DNA from: Anaerolineales bacterium UBA2181
GTDB lineage: Bacteria; Chloroflexota; Anaerolineae; Promineifilales; UBA4811
NCBI GenBank assembly: GCA_002328075.1
Contig: DCVT01000030.1
Coordinates: forward strand, 1 to 31,285
DNA length: 31,285 bases
Direction: 5' to 3'
Part shown: piece by piece, positions 23,760 through 31,285 of the stretch
Layout of the letters: each line of letters opens with the position of its first letter
How positions within the stretch are numbered: position 1 is the stretch's first letter
The notes under the pieces: model-generated
The model's database searches: none
The model's input: only the letters and a program-made list of their open reading frames with translations
Told to the model about the DNA's origin: nothing
Program-made: the position numbers and the translations under genes

Positions 23760-23763
23760 ACAG

Positions 23764-24882
23764 ATGGATCTGGTACAAAGAACAGATACACGCGACACCT
23801 TGAGGCGTGCGACCGACGACATGCTGCTTGAAATCCGGAACCTCCGAACGAGTTTCTTTACCCGTCGCGGAGTGGTCAGGGCGGTCAACGAGCTGAACCT
23901 GACGGTCCGAGCAGGCGAGGTGCTTGGGCTGGTCGGAGAATCGGGTTGCGGCAAGAGCGTGACGGCCCTTTCCATCTTGCGCTTGCTTGGTGATAATGCT
24001 CGCATCTCCGGCTCGATCAAGTTGAACGGTTGTGAGTTGCTGCAGCTGACCGAGTCCAAGATGGTTCAGGTCCGTGGCGGTTGTGTCTCGATGATATTTC
24101 AGCAGCCGATTCCGTCGCTGGATCCGGTGTACAAGGTCGGCGCCCAGATCGTCGAGGCGATACGGGTTCACCGCAAGATGAGTAAGCCAGCGGCCTGGGA
24201 GAACGCAGTAAGGCTGCTCGACGAGGTCGGCATCCCAGATGCTGGCCGTCGGGTGCACTCGTACCCTCACGAGTTCTCCGGCGGAATGGCGCAGCGTGTG
24301 ATGATCGCGATTGCGCTGGCGTGCGAACCCCGACTCCTTATTGCGGATGAACCCACGACCGCTCTCGATGTGACCATTCAGGCCCAGATACTCAGATTGC
24401 TCCGGCGGTTGACCAAGCAGACCGGGATGGCCGTCATTCTCATTACCCACGACCTCGGCGTGGTTGCCGAGATGGCAGACCGAGTGGCGGTGATGTATGC
24501 TGGCCAGATCGTCGAACAGGCGGAGGTGGAACCTCTCTTCGACCGGCCGCTTCACCCATACACTCAAGGGCTGATGAGATGTGTGCCGAGCATGGATGAG
24601 GCCGAGGAACGGCTCTGCGTCATTCCCGGGTCGGTACCCAATATGACCTATTTGCCTCCGGGATGCAGTTTTGCGCCGAGGTGCCAGGCCTGCCATGAAT
24701 ACGACCTGCCGATCTGCCATGAGGTTGAGGCGCATCTCGAACCCGTCGAGGCCGGTCACCAGGTCAGGTGTTGGCTGTATCAGGACGATGCAGAGCGAAC
24801 CCACCGTGCTCCCCGCGCTCTCAGACAGGGCTCGGGGGGGGAGCAGCCGGCGATCCAGAGTTGCAGTGCACAGGCATCGTGA
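23764..24882 (+). CDS. ABC transporter ATP-binding protein 1 (NikD/OppD-like)
   Basis: 372 residues from ATG 23764, four bases after the permease stop; ATG 23821 (MLLEIRNLRTSFF) is an equally family-like start, and neither has a strong ribosome site. Walker A GESGCGKS, Q-loop in MIFQQPIPSLDP, signature FSGGMAQRV, Walker B LLIADEPTTALDV and the switch His in LITHDLG are intact. The C-terminal oligopeptide/nickel-type extension has PPGCSFAPRCQ with the cysteine pattern of this subfamily. It powers the importer together with the next gene product. The last about 25 residues are low-complexity. Confidence 0.92.
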   Translation: MDLVQRTDTRDTLRRATDDMLLEIRNLRTSFFTRRGVVRAVNELNLTVRAGEVLGLVGESGCGKSVTALSILRLLGDNARISGSIKLNGCELLQLTESKMVQVRGGCVSMIFQQPIPSLDPVYKVGAQIVEAIRVHRKMSKPAAWENAVRLLDEVGIPDAGRRVHSYPHEFSGGMAQRVMIAIALACEPRLLIADEPTTALDVTIQAQILRLLRRLTKQTGMAVILITHDLGVVAEMADRVAVMYAGQIVEQAEVEPLFDRPLHPYTQGLMRCVPSMDEAEERLCVIPGSVPNMTYLPPGCSFAPRCQACHEYDLPICHEVEAHLEPVEAGHQVRCWLYQDDAERTHRAPRALRQGSGGEQPAIQSCSAQAS

Positions 24883-24893
24883 AATGGCCAGGG

Positions 24894-25940
24894 ATGGCGC
24901 AGTTGGTTGGAACTGGAAAACCCATGGTTTCCGATAGACGAACGGAATGCATCTGTGAGGCAAATGCGGGCGGATCTGACCTTGTCCAGGTAACAGATCT
25001 GGTCAAGTTCTTCCCCGTAAGGGGCGGCGTTTTCCAACAAGTCTGCAAATGGGTCAAAGCCGTAGACAGCGTATCGTTTGGCATCCCGGCTGGCCGAACG
25101 CTCGGGCTCGTGGGCGAAAGCGGCTGCGGCAAGACCACGGTCGGGCGCGTTGCGCTGCGACTCATTCCTGCCACGCGAGGGCAGGTGATCTTTGAAGGAA
25201 ACGATGTCTTGCGAGCCAACAAACGACAGATGAAAGATATCCGCCGTAAAATGCAGATCATCTTTCAGGACCCGCACTCATCGCTCGATGCCCGAATGCG
25301 GGTGGGCGACAGCATTGGCCTTGGGCTCTACGTCCACGGGATGCGCAATGCGAGCCAGCGCCGCGAGGTTGTCCGAGAGATGCTCGAAAAGGTTGGCCTG
25401 GAGGAATATCACGCCGATCGCTATCCCAATGAGTTCTCGGGAGGGCAGCTGCAACGCATCGGGATTGCTCGCGTACTGGCGCTCAATCCGCGATTCATCG
25501 TCTGCGATGAGCCGGTCTCTGCATTGGACGTCTCAATCCAGTCTCAGATACTCAATCTGCTCCGGGATCTTCAGGAAGAAATGGAGCTCACCTATCTCTT
25601 TGTTGCTCACAATATGAGCGTTGTCAAGCACATGTCGGATCGGATCGCTGTGATGTACCTGGGAAAGATCGTCGAGCTGGCATCACGCGACGAGTTGTTC
25701 TCGAAACCCACACATCCGTACACGCAGGCGTTGATGTCGGCTATACCCGTCAAACACCCTCGGGACCCAAAGGACCACCCCATTCTCAGCGGCGATGTCC
25801 CCAGCCCACTCAAGCCGCCGACCGGTTGTCACTTTCATCCCCGCTGTCGCCACGTGATGGAGCGGTGCAGGGAGCAGGAGCCGGAGATGAGGGAAATCGG
25901 TCCAGACCATCAGGCACGTTGCTGGCTCTGCTCGTCATGA
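24894..25940 (+). CDS. ABC transporter ATP-binding protein 2 (NikE/OppF-like)
   Basis: 348 residues from ATG 24894, 11 bp after the previous stop; ATG 24924 is possible, and the longer frame from 24768 overlaps the preceding gene without support. Walker A GESGCGKTT, Q-loop IIFQDPHSSLDARM, signature FSGGQLQRI, Walker B FIVCDEPVSALDV and switch His in VAHNMS are all present. The OppF-type C-terminal segment PTGCHFHPRC follows. Its stop TGA overlaps the ATG of the metal exporter that follows, so importer and exporter are translationally coupled. Confidence 0.92.
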   Translation: MAQLVGTGKPMVSDRRTECICEANAGGSDLVQVTDLVKFFPVRGGVFQQVCKWVKAVDSVSFGIPAGRTLGLVGESGCGKTTVGRVALRLIPATRGQVIFEGNDVLRANKRQMKDIRRKMQIIFQDPHSSLDARMRVGDSIGLGLYVHGMRNASQRREVVREMLEKVGLEEYHADRYPNEFSGGQLQRIGIARVLALNPRFIVCDEPVSALDVSIQSQILNLLRDLQEEMELTYLFVAHNMSVVKHMSDRIAVMYLGKIVELASRDELFSKPTHPYTQALMSAIPVKHPRDPKDHPILSGDVPSPLKPPTGCHFHPRCRHVMERCREQEPEMREIGPDHQARCWLCSS

Positions 25941-27310
25941 CCATCGAGACCCGTTCCTCACGGTCGGACGCGCCCGGTGCTGGAGGGAATACGGCAACCA
26001 CGCCTCTTGCCACAACCTCTACAATTGACACGAAGAACCTCGAGCGCTGGGGATGGTACTCGATCGGTGTGAGCCTGTTTCTCACCATTCTGAACCTGAT
26101 GGTCGCAACGGCCTCTGGCAGCGCGGCCGCTCAGGCTGAGATGGTGCACAACCTGACCGATGGCCTCGCTTCTGTGGCTGTGCTGCTGGGGCTCAAGGTC
26201 TCGAATCACCGATCTCCAGCTTTCCCCTACGGTCTGTACAAGGCCGAAAACGTTGTCGCGGTGGTGTTGGGGGGACTGATCCTGTTCACAGCCTACGACG
26301 TGGCGCACGATGCTCTGACCGGCCAAGTACTCGCGGCCACGGTCAACGGTTGGATGTTGGCCGGTGTCGCATTGTCCATGGTCGTCCCGGTTCTCTTCAG
26401 CAGCTTTGAGATGAAAGCCGGCAAGGCAGCCAATTCGCCCTCGCTCATCGCTCAGGCCAAAGAATACCGGACGCATGTTGTGACCTCGGGTATGGTGTTG
26501 GTGGTGTTGGCTGCTCAACGACTCACACTGCCGCTGGATCTGATCGCCGCATTGGTCATTGTCGTGGCCTTTGGCAAGACCGGATTGGAGCTGCTCGTCG
26601 ACGGTCTCCGAGTGCTGCTGGATGCCTCGATTGAGGACGAGGTACTGGAGCAGATTCAGGACCTGATCAAAGCCGAGCCAACAGTGGCCCACATCCGGTG
26701 GATAGCGACCCGGAATGCAGGTCGCTGCAGGTTCGTGGACATGTGCGTTGCCCTGCGGGTACATGAACTGGATCTGGCCGAGGAAGCGGTCCATCGTATC
26801 GAATCGCGGATTCGCGAGGCCGTGCCGCACGTCGAGCGGGTGCTGGTCCAGGCGAATCCGATGACGCATACGCACGTTCGCTACGGCGTCCCCCTGGAGG
26901 ATGCAGGCGGAACGATCAGCCTGCATTTCGGTGACGCTCCGTTTTTTGCGTTGACGACGATCCGTCAGGATGATGGGACGGTGGCTGAGCAGCACGTGGC
27001 TGCTAACACCTGCCTTGAGAATGAAAGAGGGAAGGGGCTGCGAGTAGCCGAGTGGCTCGTTGATCAAAAAATCGACGCCGTGATCCTTAGAGCCACGCTG
27101 CGCGGGTCGGGTCCGTATTATTGCTTTGCCTACTCAGGTATCAAAATGCTCAAGACAGAGGCGCTGACGCTGCAGAAAGCATTGGAGCATGCCCGGTTGG
27201 GGAAACTGGATGAAGAACTCATCGCCCCCCCGGCTCGTGGTCAGGCCTCTCCCTATTTGCCGAGCTGGAGGTTGCCAATGACCGGCACGGCGAAGAATCA
27301 TGGAAACTGA
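25937..27310 (+). CDS. CDF-family cation exporter fused to a NifX/FeMo-cofactor-binding-like domain
   Basis: 457 residues from ATG 25937, chosen because it overlaps the stop of the importer ATPase (ATGA); the longer frame from 25826 lies inside that gene. Residues about 40-225 are CDF membrane helices with H71-NLT-D75 in helix 2 and FPYGLYKAEN between helices 2 and 3. The second site is odd: the usual HxxxD of helix 5 is replaced by AKEYRTHVVTS (Glu176, His180). Residues about 230-305 are the ferredoxin-like cytoplasmic domain. Residues about 315-420 (RYGVPLEDAGGTISLHFGDA, then a GPYYCFAYSGIK stretch) are a dinitrogenase iron-molybdenum-cofactor/NifX-like domain, known to occur fused to some CDFs. 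Coupling of an exporter to an importer suggests it removes metal brought in with the imported ligand. Confidence 0.9.
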   Translation: MTIETRSSRSDAPGAGGNTATTPLATTSTIDTKNLERWGWYSIGVSLFLTILNLMVATASGSAAAQAEMVHNLTDGLASVAVLLGLKVSNHRSPAFPYGLYKAENVVAVVLGGLILFTAYDVAHDALTGQVLAATVNGWMLAGVALSMVVPVLFSSFEMKAGKAANSPSLIAQAKEYRTHVVTSGMVLVVLAAQRLTLPLDLIAALVIVVAFGKTGLELLVDGLRVLLDASIEDEVLEQIQDLIKAEPTVAHIRWIATRNAGRCRFVDMCVALRVHELDLAEEAVHRIESRIREAVPHVERVLVQANPMTHTHVRYGVPLEDAGGTISLHFGDAPFFALTTIRQDDGTVAEQHVAANTCLENERGKGLRVAEWLVDQKIDAVILRATLRGSGPYYCFAYSGIKMLKTEALTLQKALEHARLGKLDEELIAPPARGQASPYLPSWRLPMTGTAKNHGN

Positions 27311-27380
27311 GGCAACTGCCGCCTTCCTGGTTGCCCGAGGTTAATGCTTCAGACCAGAAATTTACGCAAGAGGTGTTGGA

Positions 27381-28496
27381 ATGCAAACTAGACACGAAAC
27401 CGAAGTAGTGGTGATAGGCGGTGGCGTTGTGGGATGCTCTATCGCATTCTGGCTGGCCAAGCGGGGAAAGGACGTCATTCTGGTTGACATGAACGCCCCG
27501 GGAACCGGCACCAGCGTGGCCTGCTCTGGCCTGATAGGCGGGACGTTCAAATTTCCCAATTTTTACATGGAGCTTTCCATCAGAAGCGCCTACATGTACC
27601 CTAAAATGGTTGAGGAGTTGGGAGAAGAGATCGGTCTGCGTCAGGATCGGGGATTCCTCAGCCTGTGTTTGACGGAGGAGACTTACAAGGAGTACTCGTC
27701 GCTACGCGAGGAGCATCTTAAGAGTCCGGTCTACCGAGGTCGTATGATGGCGCCGCGAGAGGTGTGGGAGATACAGCCTGGGGTCTCGCGAGAAATTGTG
27801 GGTGCTCACTACAATCCTGACGATGGGGATTGTGAGGTACTCAGGCTCATGTATGTCCTTATTCGCGCCTGCCAGCGGGTGGGAGTCAGGATGCTCAGAG
27901 ACGCTGCGGTTACTGGCTTTGCCCTGGGTGGCGACAATCGTGTAGAGGGCGTGGTTATCAACCATGATTATCTCATCCGGGCCCCCAACGCCGTCAATGC
28001 GGCCGGCGTGTGGGCGACAGAGGTGGCGAAAATGGTGGGTGTCACCATCGATCTCTATCCCGACCGAGGACAGTTGCTCATCACTGAACCTGCGCCGATG
28101 ATCTGCCCTACTCCTATGAATTCGCTCAAGCAGGTACGGACCGGACATTTCCATATTGGCACGGTTCACGAATTGGTCGGTTTTGACGTTTCAGTGACGC
28201 CTACGGCGTCCGCCAGGATGACCAAGAATGCGATCAAAAGTGTGCCGATCATTGCCGATCTGGCGGTGATCCGGCAGTTCTCCGGTTTGCGCGGTATGAC
28301 CCGCGACGGGATTCCCTGTCTGGGTGCTGTATCTCGCGTGCCTGGCTACTACATAGCTGCCGGCCACAGCGGAATCACTCTAGCCCCGGTGCATGGCAAG
28401 GTCATCAGCGATCTGATCGTTGATGGACGTACGGATTTGCCTATCGATGAATACGATCCGCTGCGGTTTGAGAGGAAAAACGGAAGTCAATCATAG
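27381..28496 (+). CDS. FAD-dependent amine/amino-acid dehydrogenase, DadA/D-amino-acid-oxidase-like subunit
   Basis: 371 residues; ATG 27381 is preceded by AGAGGTGTTGGA, 70 bp after the CDF gene. The N-terminal FAD-binding motif VVVIGGGVVGCSIAF (Gly13, Gly15, Gly18) and ending acidic residue in VILVD are clear. The C-terminal FAD phrase is GLRGMTRDGIPCLGAV, then GYYIAAGHSGITLAPVHGK, as in glycine/sarcosine/D-amino-acid oxidases. Together with the four genes that follow it matches the subunit set of dye-linked proline/hydroxyproline dehydrogenases and opine (octopine/nopaline) oxidases, where this subunit oxidises the C-N bond of a secondary amine. The substrate is not readable from sequence. 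Electrons would pass to the Fe-S partners rather than to oxygen. Confidence 0.88.
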   Translation: MQTRHETEVVVIGGGVVGCSIAFWLAKRGKDVILVDMNAPGTGTSVACSGLIGGTFKFPNFYMELSIRSAYMYPKMVEELGEEIGLRQDRGFLSLCLTEETYKEYSSLREEHLKSPVYRGRMMAPREVWEIQPGVSREIVGAHYNPDDGDCEVLRLMYVLIRACQRVGVRMLRDAAVTGFALGGDNRVEGVVINHDYLIRAPNAVNAAGVWATEVAKMVGVTIDLYPDRGQLLITEPAPMICPTPMNSLKQVRTGHFHIGTVHELVGFDVSVTPTASARMTKNAIKSVPIIADLAVIRQFSGLRGMTRDGIPCLGAVSRVPGYYIAAGHSGITLAPVHGKVISDLIVDGRTDLPIDEYDPLRFERKNGSQS

Positions 28497-28547
28497 ACCC
28501 TTTCTGTTGTCACTGCTGTACAGTCGACCTTGATTGGAGGTGAAGGT

Positions 28548-28829
28548 GTGGAAGACGATCTTTTGATCTGCCGATGTGAAGAAGTGACCCGTTCGGAAGT
28601 AGAGGAAGCCATCCGCATGGGTTTGCGAACGGTGAATGAGATCAAGCGGTTTACCCGCGCCGGTTTTGGCCTGTGTCAAGGGAAAACCTGCGGGAGGCTG
28701 ATCTGCGACATCCTGATCAGGGAGGCGGATATGGCGCCATCTGAAGTTCTGCCCGGAACCTCCCGGCCTCCCGTCCGTCCGATCCCAACGCGAGTCCTGG
28801 CCAACCGGGTTTCCAAAGAGGATGAGTAG
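28548..28829 (+). CDS. BFD-like [2Fe-2S]-binding protein
   Basis: 93 residues from GTG 28548, with GGAGG 7 bp upstream. The cysteine pattern CRC (8, 10), 32 residues, CQGKTC (43, 48) is that of bacterioferritin-associated-ferredoxin-like [2Fe-2S] domains. In opine oxidase, HcnB and hydroxyproline dehydrogenase relatives this domain is normally fused to the C-terminus of the pyridine-nucleotide-type flavoprotein; here it is a separate small gene. The last about 35 residues are Pro/Arg-rich and look disordered. It is likely an electron-transfer subunit of the dehydrogenase complex. Confidence 0.88.
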   Translation: MEDDLLICRCEEVTRSEVEEAIRMGLRTVNEIKRFTRAGFGLCQGKTCGRLICDILIREADMAPSEVLPGTSRPPVRPIPTRVLANRVSKEDE

Positions 28830-28840
28830 AGGAGAGAGTC

Positions 28841-29173
28841 ATGCGAGTCGATGTGCACCCCATTCTCGGAAATGCTCCCACGGGAAAATCGATCATCCTG
28901 CTGGTAGACGGCAGGCCGATCAAGGCGATCGAGGGCGAGCCCATTGCTGCCGCCCTGTTGGCCAGCGGACGGCGGGTACTGCGCCATACTGCAAGACACG
29001 GTGAGCCCAGAGGGCTGTTCTGTGCCCTCGGCCGCTGCACGGATTGTGTCATGACAGTCGACGGCCAGCCCAACGTCCGCACCTGCGTGACGCCCGCCCG
29101 AGACGGCATGGTGATTGAATCGCAAGTTGGGCTGGGCCGGTGGAAACACCTACCCCTCGAAAAAGAAGAATAG
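28841..29173 (+). CDS. [2Fe-2S] ferredoxin-like subunit (HcnA/SoxA N-terminal type)
   Basis: 110 residues; ATG 28841 follows AGAGGAGAGAG, 11 bp after the preceding stop. The Fer2_4 fold has VDGRPIKAIEGEPIAAALL and the plant-type cluster ligands Cys61, Cys66, Cys69 and Cys82 (LFCALGRCTDC, then RTC). Its closest role models are the small ferredoxin subunits of hydrogen-cyanide synthase (HcnA), sarcosine oxidase alpha N-terminus and hydroxyproline dehydrogenase. It lies between the two flavoprotein genes and would relay electrons between them. Confidence 0.88.
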   Translation: MRVDVHPILGNAPTGKSIILLVDGRPIKAIEGEPIAAALLASGRRVLRHTARHGEPRGLFCALGRCTDCVMTVDGQPNVRTCVTPARDGMVIESQVGLGRWKHLPLEKEE

Positions 29174-29181
29174 GTGAGGCC

Positions 29182-30273
29182 ATGCAGAAGACAGAGATTG
29201 CCGTTATTGGAGCCGGCCCAGCCGGCTTGGCAGCCGCCATTGAAGCAGCTCGAGCCGGTGCTCAGGTGACCTTGATCGATGAAAACGAGCGCCCGGGGGG
29301 ACAGTTGTTCAAACAGATACACAAGTTTTTCGGATCCAAGGAGCACCGCGCCGGGACGCGTGGCGTTGAGATTGGTGTTGATCTGCTTGAAGAAGCCAAG
29401 CGCGTGGGAGTGATCACGCGGCTAAACACCGTTGTGTACGGGCTGTATCATGACAAGTGCCTGGGTCTGGCGTGCGGTGATCACTCAGAGGACCTGCAGA
29501 CACAAGCCATCATCCTCGCCACTGGTGCTAGCGAGAACGTTCTGGCCTTCCCCGGTTGGACCTTGCCTGGCGTAATGGGTGCAGGAGCAGCGCAGACACT
29601 TATCAATATTCACCGAGTGCTGCCGGGACGCCGCATCCTGATGGTCGGTGCTGGCAACGTCGGTCTGATAGTCACCTATCAGCTCCTGCAGGCGGGTGCG
29701 GAGGTCGTGGCGATCATCGAAGGGCTGCCTGTCATCGGCGGGTACGGAGTACACGCGTCCAAAGTGCGGCGCGCCGGCGTTCCCATTCTCACGTCGCACA
29801 CTATAGTCTCGGCCGAGGGTGGAGAGAGTGTAGAGCGGGCCGTGATTGCCCAGGTGGATAACCGCTGGCAAGTGCTCTGCGGCACTGAGCAGACTCTGGA
29901 GGTCGATACCGTCTGCCTTGCCGTGGGGCTTTCACCCCTGGCGGAGTTGGCCTGGATGGCGGGTTGCAGGTTCTCCCACGTCCCGACCCTGGGAGGGTGG
30001 GTTCCGCTTCATGACCAGGACATGCAGACCAGCGTGCCGGGCATCTACATCGCGGGCGACGTGGCGGGCATCGAAGAAGCATCCACAGCTATGGAGGAAG
30101 GCCGGTTGGCTGGGTTGGCGGCGGCGGGGACCCTGTGCCATCTGTCACCCGAGGTAGGCGAGATAAAGAAATCCGAGGTACGCGATCGGTTGGCTGCGCT
30201 GCGGTGGGGCGGATTCGGAGAAGGCCGGGCAGTGGCCAAGCGACAGATCATTGAAGCGAGGTGCGAAGCATGA
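29182..30273 (+). CDS. NAD(P)/FAD-dependent oxidoreductase subunit (HcnB/OoxA-like, without fused BFD domain)
   Basis: 363 residues from ATG 29182, with GGTGAGG just upstream; the frame from 29140 overlaps the ferredoxin gene and is not used. FAD motif IAVIGAGPAGLAAAI (Gly10, Gly12, Gly15), ERPGGQLF, a second dinucleotide site ILMVGAGNVGLIV and the flavin-closing motif VPGIYIAGDVAGIEEASTA place it in the pyridine-nucleotide-disulfide-oxidoreductase-like subunits of HcnB/OoxA/LhpF complexes. Those relatives are about 100 residues longer, carrying the BFD cysteine domain that here is encoded separately at 28548. The final TGA overlaps the ATG of the next gene. Confidence 0.9.
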   Translation: MQKTEIAVIGAGPAGLAAAIEAARAGAQVTLIDENERPGGQLFKQIHKFFGSKEHRAGTRGVEIGVDLLEEAKRVGVITRLNTVVYGLYHDKCLGLACGDHSEDLQTQAIILATGASENVLAFPGWTLPGVMGAGAAQTLINIHRVLPGRRILMVGAGNVGLIVTYQLLQAGAEVVAIIEGLPVIGGYGVHASKVRRAGVPILTSHTIVSAEGGESVERAVIAQVDNRWQVLCGTEQTLEVDTVCLAVGLSPLAELAWMAGCRFSHVPTLGGWVPLHDQDMQTSVPGIYIAGDVAGIEEASTAMEEGRLAGLAAAGTLCHLSPEVGEIKKSEVRDRLAALRWGGFGEGRAVAKRQIIEARCEA

Positions 30274-30788
30274 AGGCGCAAACTGGGGGTCTCAGAGCCA
30301 CGGGCATCCCATCGATCGAGGAACTGGAAGCGTCGCCGGGCTATCCCAGCGCCGAGCTCCTGTGCCGTGGCCCCATTGCAGTCATCGAGTGCATTCAGGA
30401 CATTCCGTGCAACCCGTGTGAAGCGGTCTGCCCAAACGGAGCTGTTTACGTGGGCAATCCGATCACCAACCTGCCGGTCTTTTACGGTGACAAGTGCGAC
30501 GCGTGCGGGCTGTGTATTGCTGCCTGTCCAGGCCAGGCCATTTTTAGGGTAGATATGACCTACTCGGAGGCCAAGGCCACGGTATCATTCCCGTACGAGT
30601 ATCTGCCAATGCCGAAAAAAGGCGACCTAGTGCAAGCAGTCGACCGGGCGGGAGACGTGGTGTGCGGGGCTGAGGTTCTGCGTATACAGCGGCCCAAGGG
30701 TTTTGATCACACGGCAGTCATCACCGTCTCTGTGCCGCGTGAATTGGCTATGGTCGTTCGCAGCATGAGGCGCCTGGATCGCCAGTGA
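30270..30788 (+). CDS. 4Fe-4S dicluster ferredoxin subunit of the dehydrogenase
   Basis: 172 residues from ATG 30270, overlapping the preceding stop (ATGA). Two cluster motifs are seen: Cys41, Cys47, Cys50, Cys54-Pro (CIQDIPCNPCEAVCP; the first spacing is wider than the usual CxxC) and Cys76, Cys79, Cys82, Cys86-Pro (CDACGLCIAACP). The C-terminal half is a small beta-rich segment without cysteine pairs. A 4Fe-4S subunit is not part of the classical opine oxidases and suggests electrons go to a low-potential or membrane acceptor, as in anaerobic or thermophilic multi-subunit proline dehydrogenases. Last gene of operon D. Confidence 0.88.
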   Translation: MKAQTGGLRATGIPSIEELEASPGYPSAELLCRGPIAVIECIQDIPCNPCEAVCPNGAVYVGNPITNLPVFYGDKCDACGLCIAACPGQAIFRVDMTYSEAKATVSFPYEYLPMPKKGDLVQAVDRAGDVVCGAEVLRIQRPKGFDHTAVITVSVPRELAMVVRSMRRLDRQ

Positions 30789-30886
30789 TCAGTCCGCCAG
30801 CACGTATAACCGGAGTGTCCAGGCAACCTGCTTGACAACCACTGCGTTGTGTTTCGCGCATCTGTTTCCCGGCCGGGGCTATGGAT

Positions 30887-31233
30887 TGTGCACCCGGTGC
30901 ATGCGATAACCAGGGTTGCCCTCTCGCTGCAAGCCCTGTCCACCTGGCTTGCGGTCTGCACTATGTTGTGCACCGGGTGCACGCGATGAGCAGGCTCTCA
31001 GCTTTCATGATGCGTGCTGAGTCTGGCTCGATTTGTTGCCAGGGCCTCGCTGTGCATCCCGCGAACGCGGTAACCTGACTTGTCCTCTCGCTGCAAGCCC
31101 TGCCCACCTGGCTTTCGGCCTATCCCATGCTGTGCAACGGTTGCACTGCATGAGCAGGCTCTCAACTTTCATGATGCGTGGTGAGTCTGGCTCGATTGAC
31201 TACCGGGGCCTCGTTGTGCACCCCGCGCAGACT
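30887..31233 (+). repeat. Nested non-coding direct repeat (164-165 bp unit, about 82-bp half-units)
   Basis: Two full copies and the start of a third repeat with a period of 164-165 bp (landmark cctctcgctgcaagccctg at 30919 and 31084; caggctctca at 30991 and 31155). Inside each, a GTGCAC-type palindrome recurs at 30887, 30967, 31051, 31131 and 31215 (spacing 80, 84, 80, 84), for example TGTGCACCGGGTGCACGCG and GTGCAACGGTTGCAC. The first about 30 bp of each half-unit are similar. Short open frames inside are not credible genes. A possible -10 (CATAAT, 31256-31261) follows, so the array may lie upstream of a gene beyond the right edge. Confidence 0.8.
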
Positions 31234-31285
31234 GTGTGAAAACCCACCATTGTGGCATAATGGGTCAGGGACTGGCGAGGCGAAC

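Noticed and set aside
28521..28534. cagtcgacct upstream of the BFD-like gene as an operator
   Set aside because: Only half of the palindrome is present, without promoter elements, inside a tightly spaced operon.
30887..31233. CRISPR array
   Set aside because: The repeats are 164 bp long and nested, with similar sequence between palindromes, not short identical repeats with unique spacers.
30881..31239. Two short similar open frames (65 and 68 codons) in the right-edge repeat
   Set aside because: They resemble each other only because the DNA is duplicated; no ribosome site, no domain, and the 164-165-bp period does not keep a reading frame.

Overview
The window looks like a chromosomal segment of a GC-rich bacterium, most probably a Chloroflexota (Anaerolineae-like) member. 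This is inferred from gene style: a Pro/Thr/Ala-rich linker after the lipobox of the binding protein, a giant beta-helix/cadherin-like surface protein ending in a YLPLV-type tail, and a DUF4157 protein. No rRNA or tRNA gene is visible to confirm it.

Left part (1-11650). A giant repetitive surface protein enters from the left edge and stops at 7369. It carries two beta-helix modules, one DUF11-like domain and 14 cadherin-like repeats of 97 residues. Next comes a DUF4157 protein with its own promoter; its C-terminal half resembles zinc-dependent phospholipase C, which suggests an exported toxin or effector. A decayed minus-strand gene with an in-frame amber codon abuts a fragment of an IS3-family transposase. 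About 530 bp without a recognisable gene follow.

Centre and right (11650-30790). This is the most interesting part. Four transcription units are each preceded by a near-consensus promoter (TTGACA, 17 bp, TATNAT), and immediately downstream of each -10 lies the same 15-bp imperfect palindrome, TGRCGACNGTCGACA. The units are: (A, minus) a GntR/FCD regulator, a Cys/Met-type PLP lyase and a CDF exporter; (B, minus) a DmeF-type Co/Ni exporter; (C, plus) a small cupin and a P1B-type metal ATPase; (D, plus) a five-gene NikABCDE/Opp-type ABC importer, a CDF exporter with a NifX-like domain, and a five-gene FAD/Fe-S amine or imino-acid dehydrogenase. Each unit contains exactly one metal efflux pump, and the importer is translationally coupled to one of them.

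My reading is that the regulon imports a metal-loaded organic chelator (opine, nicotianamine-like or aminopolycarboxylate type), oxidatively dismantles the ligand for carbon and nitrogen, and exports the freed metal. The operator architecture and gene families are visible in the sequence; the substrate and purpose are inference. The right edge (30880-31235) is a non-coding nested repeat with GTGCAC-type palindromes about every 82 bp.
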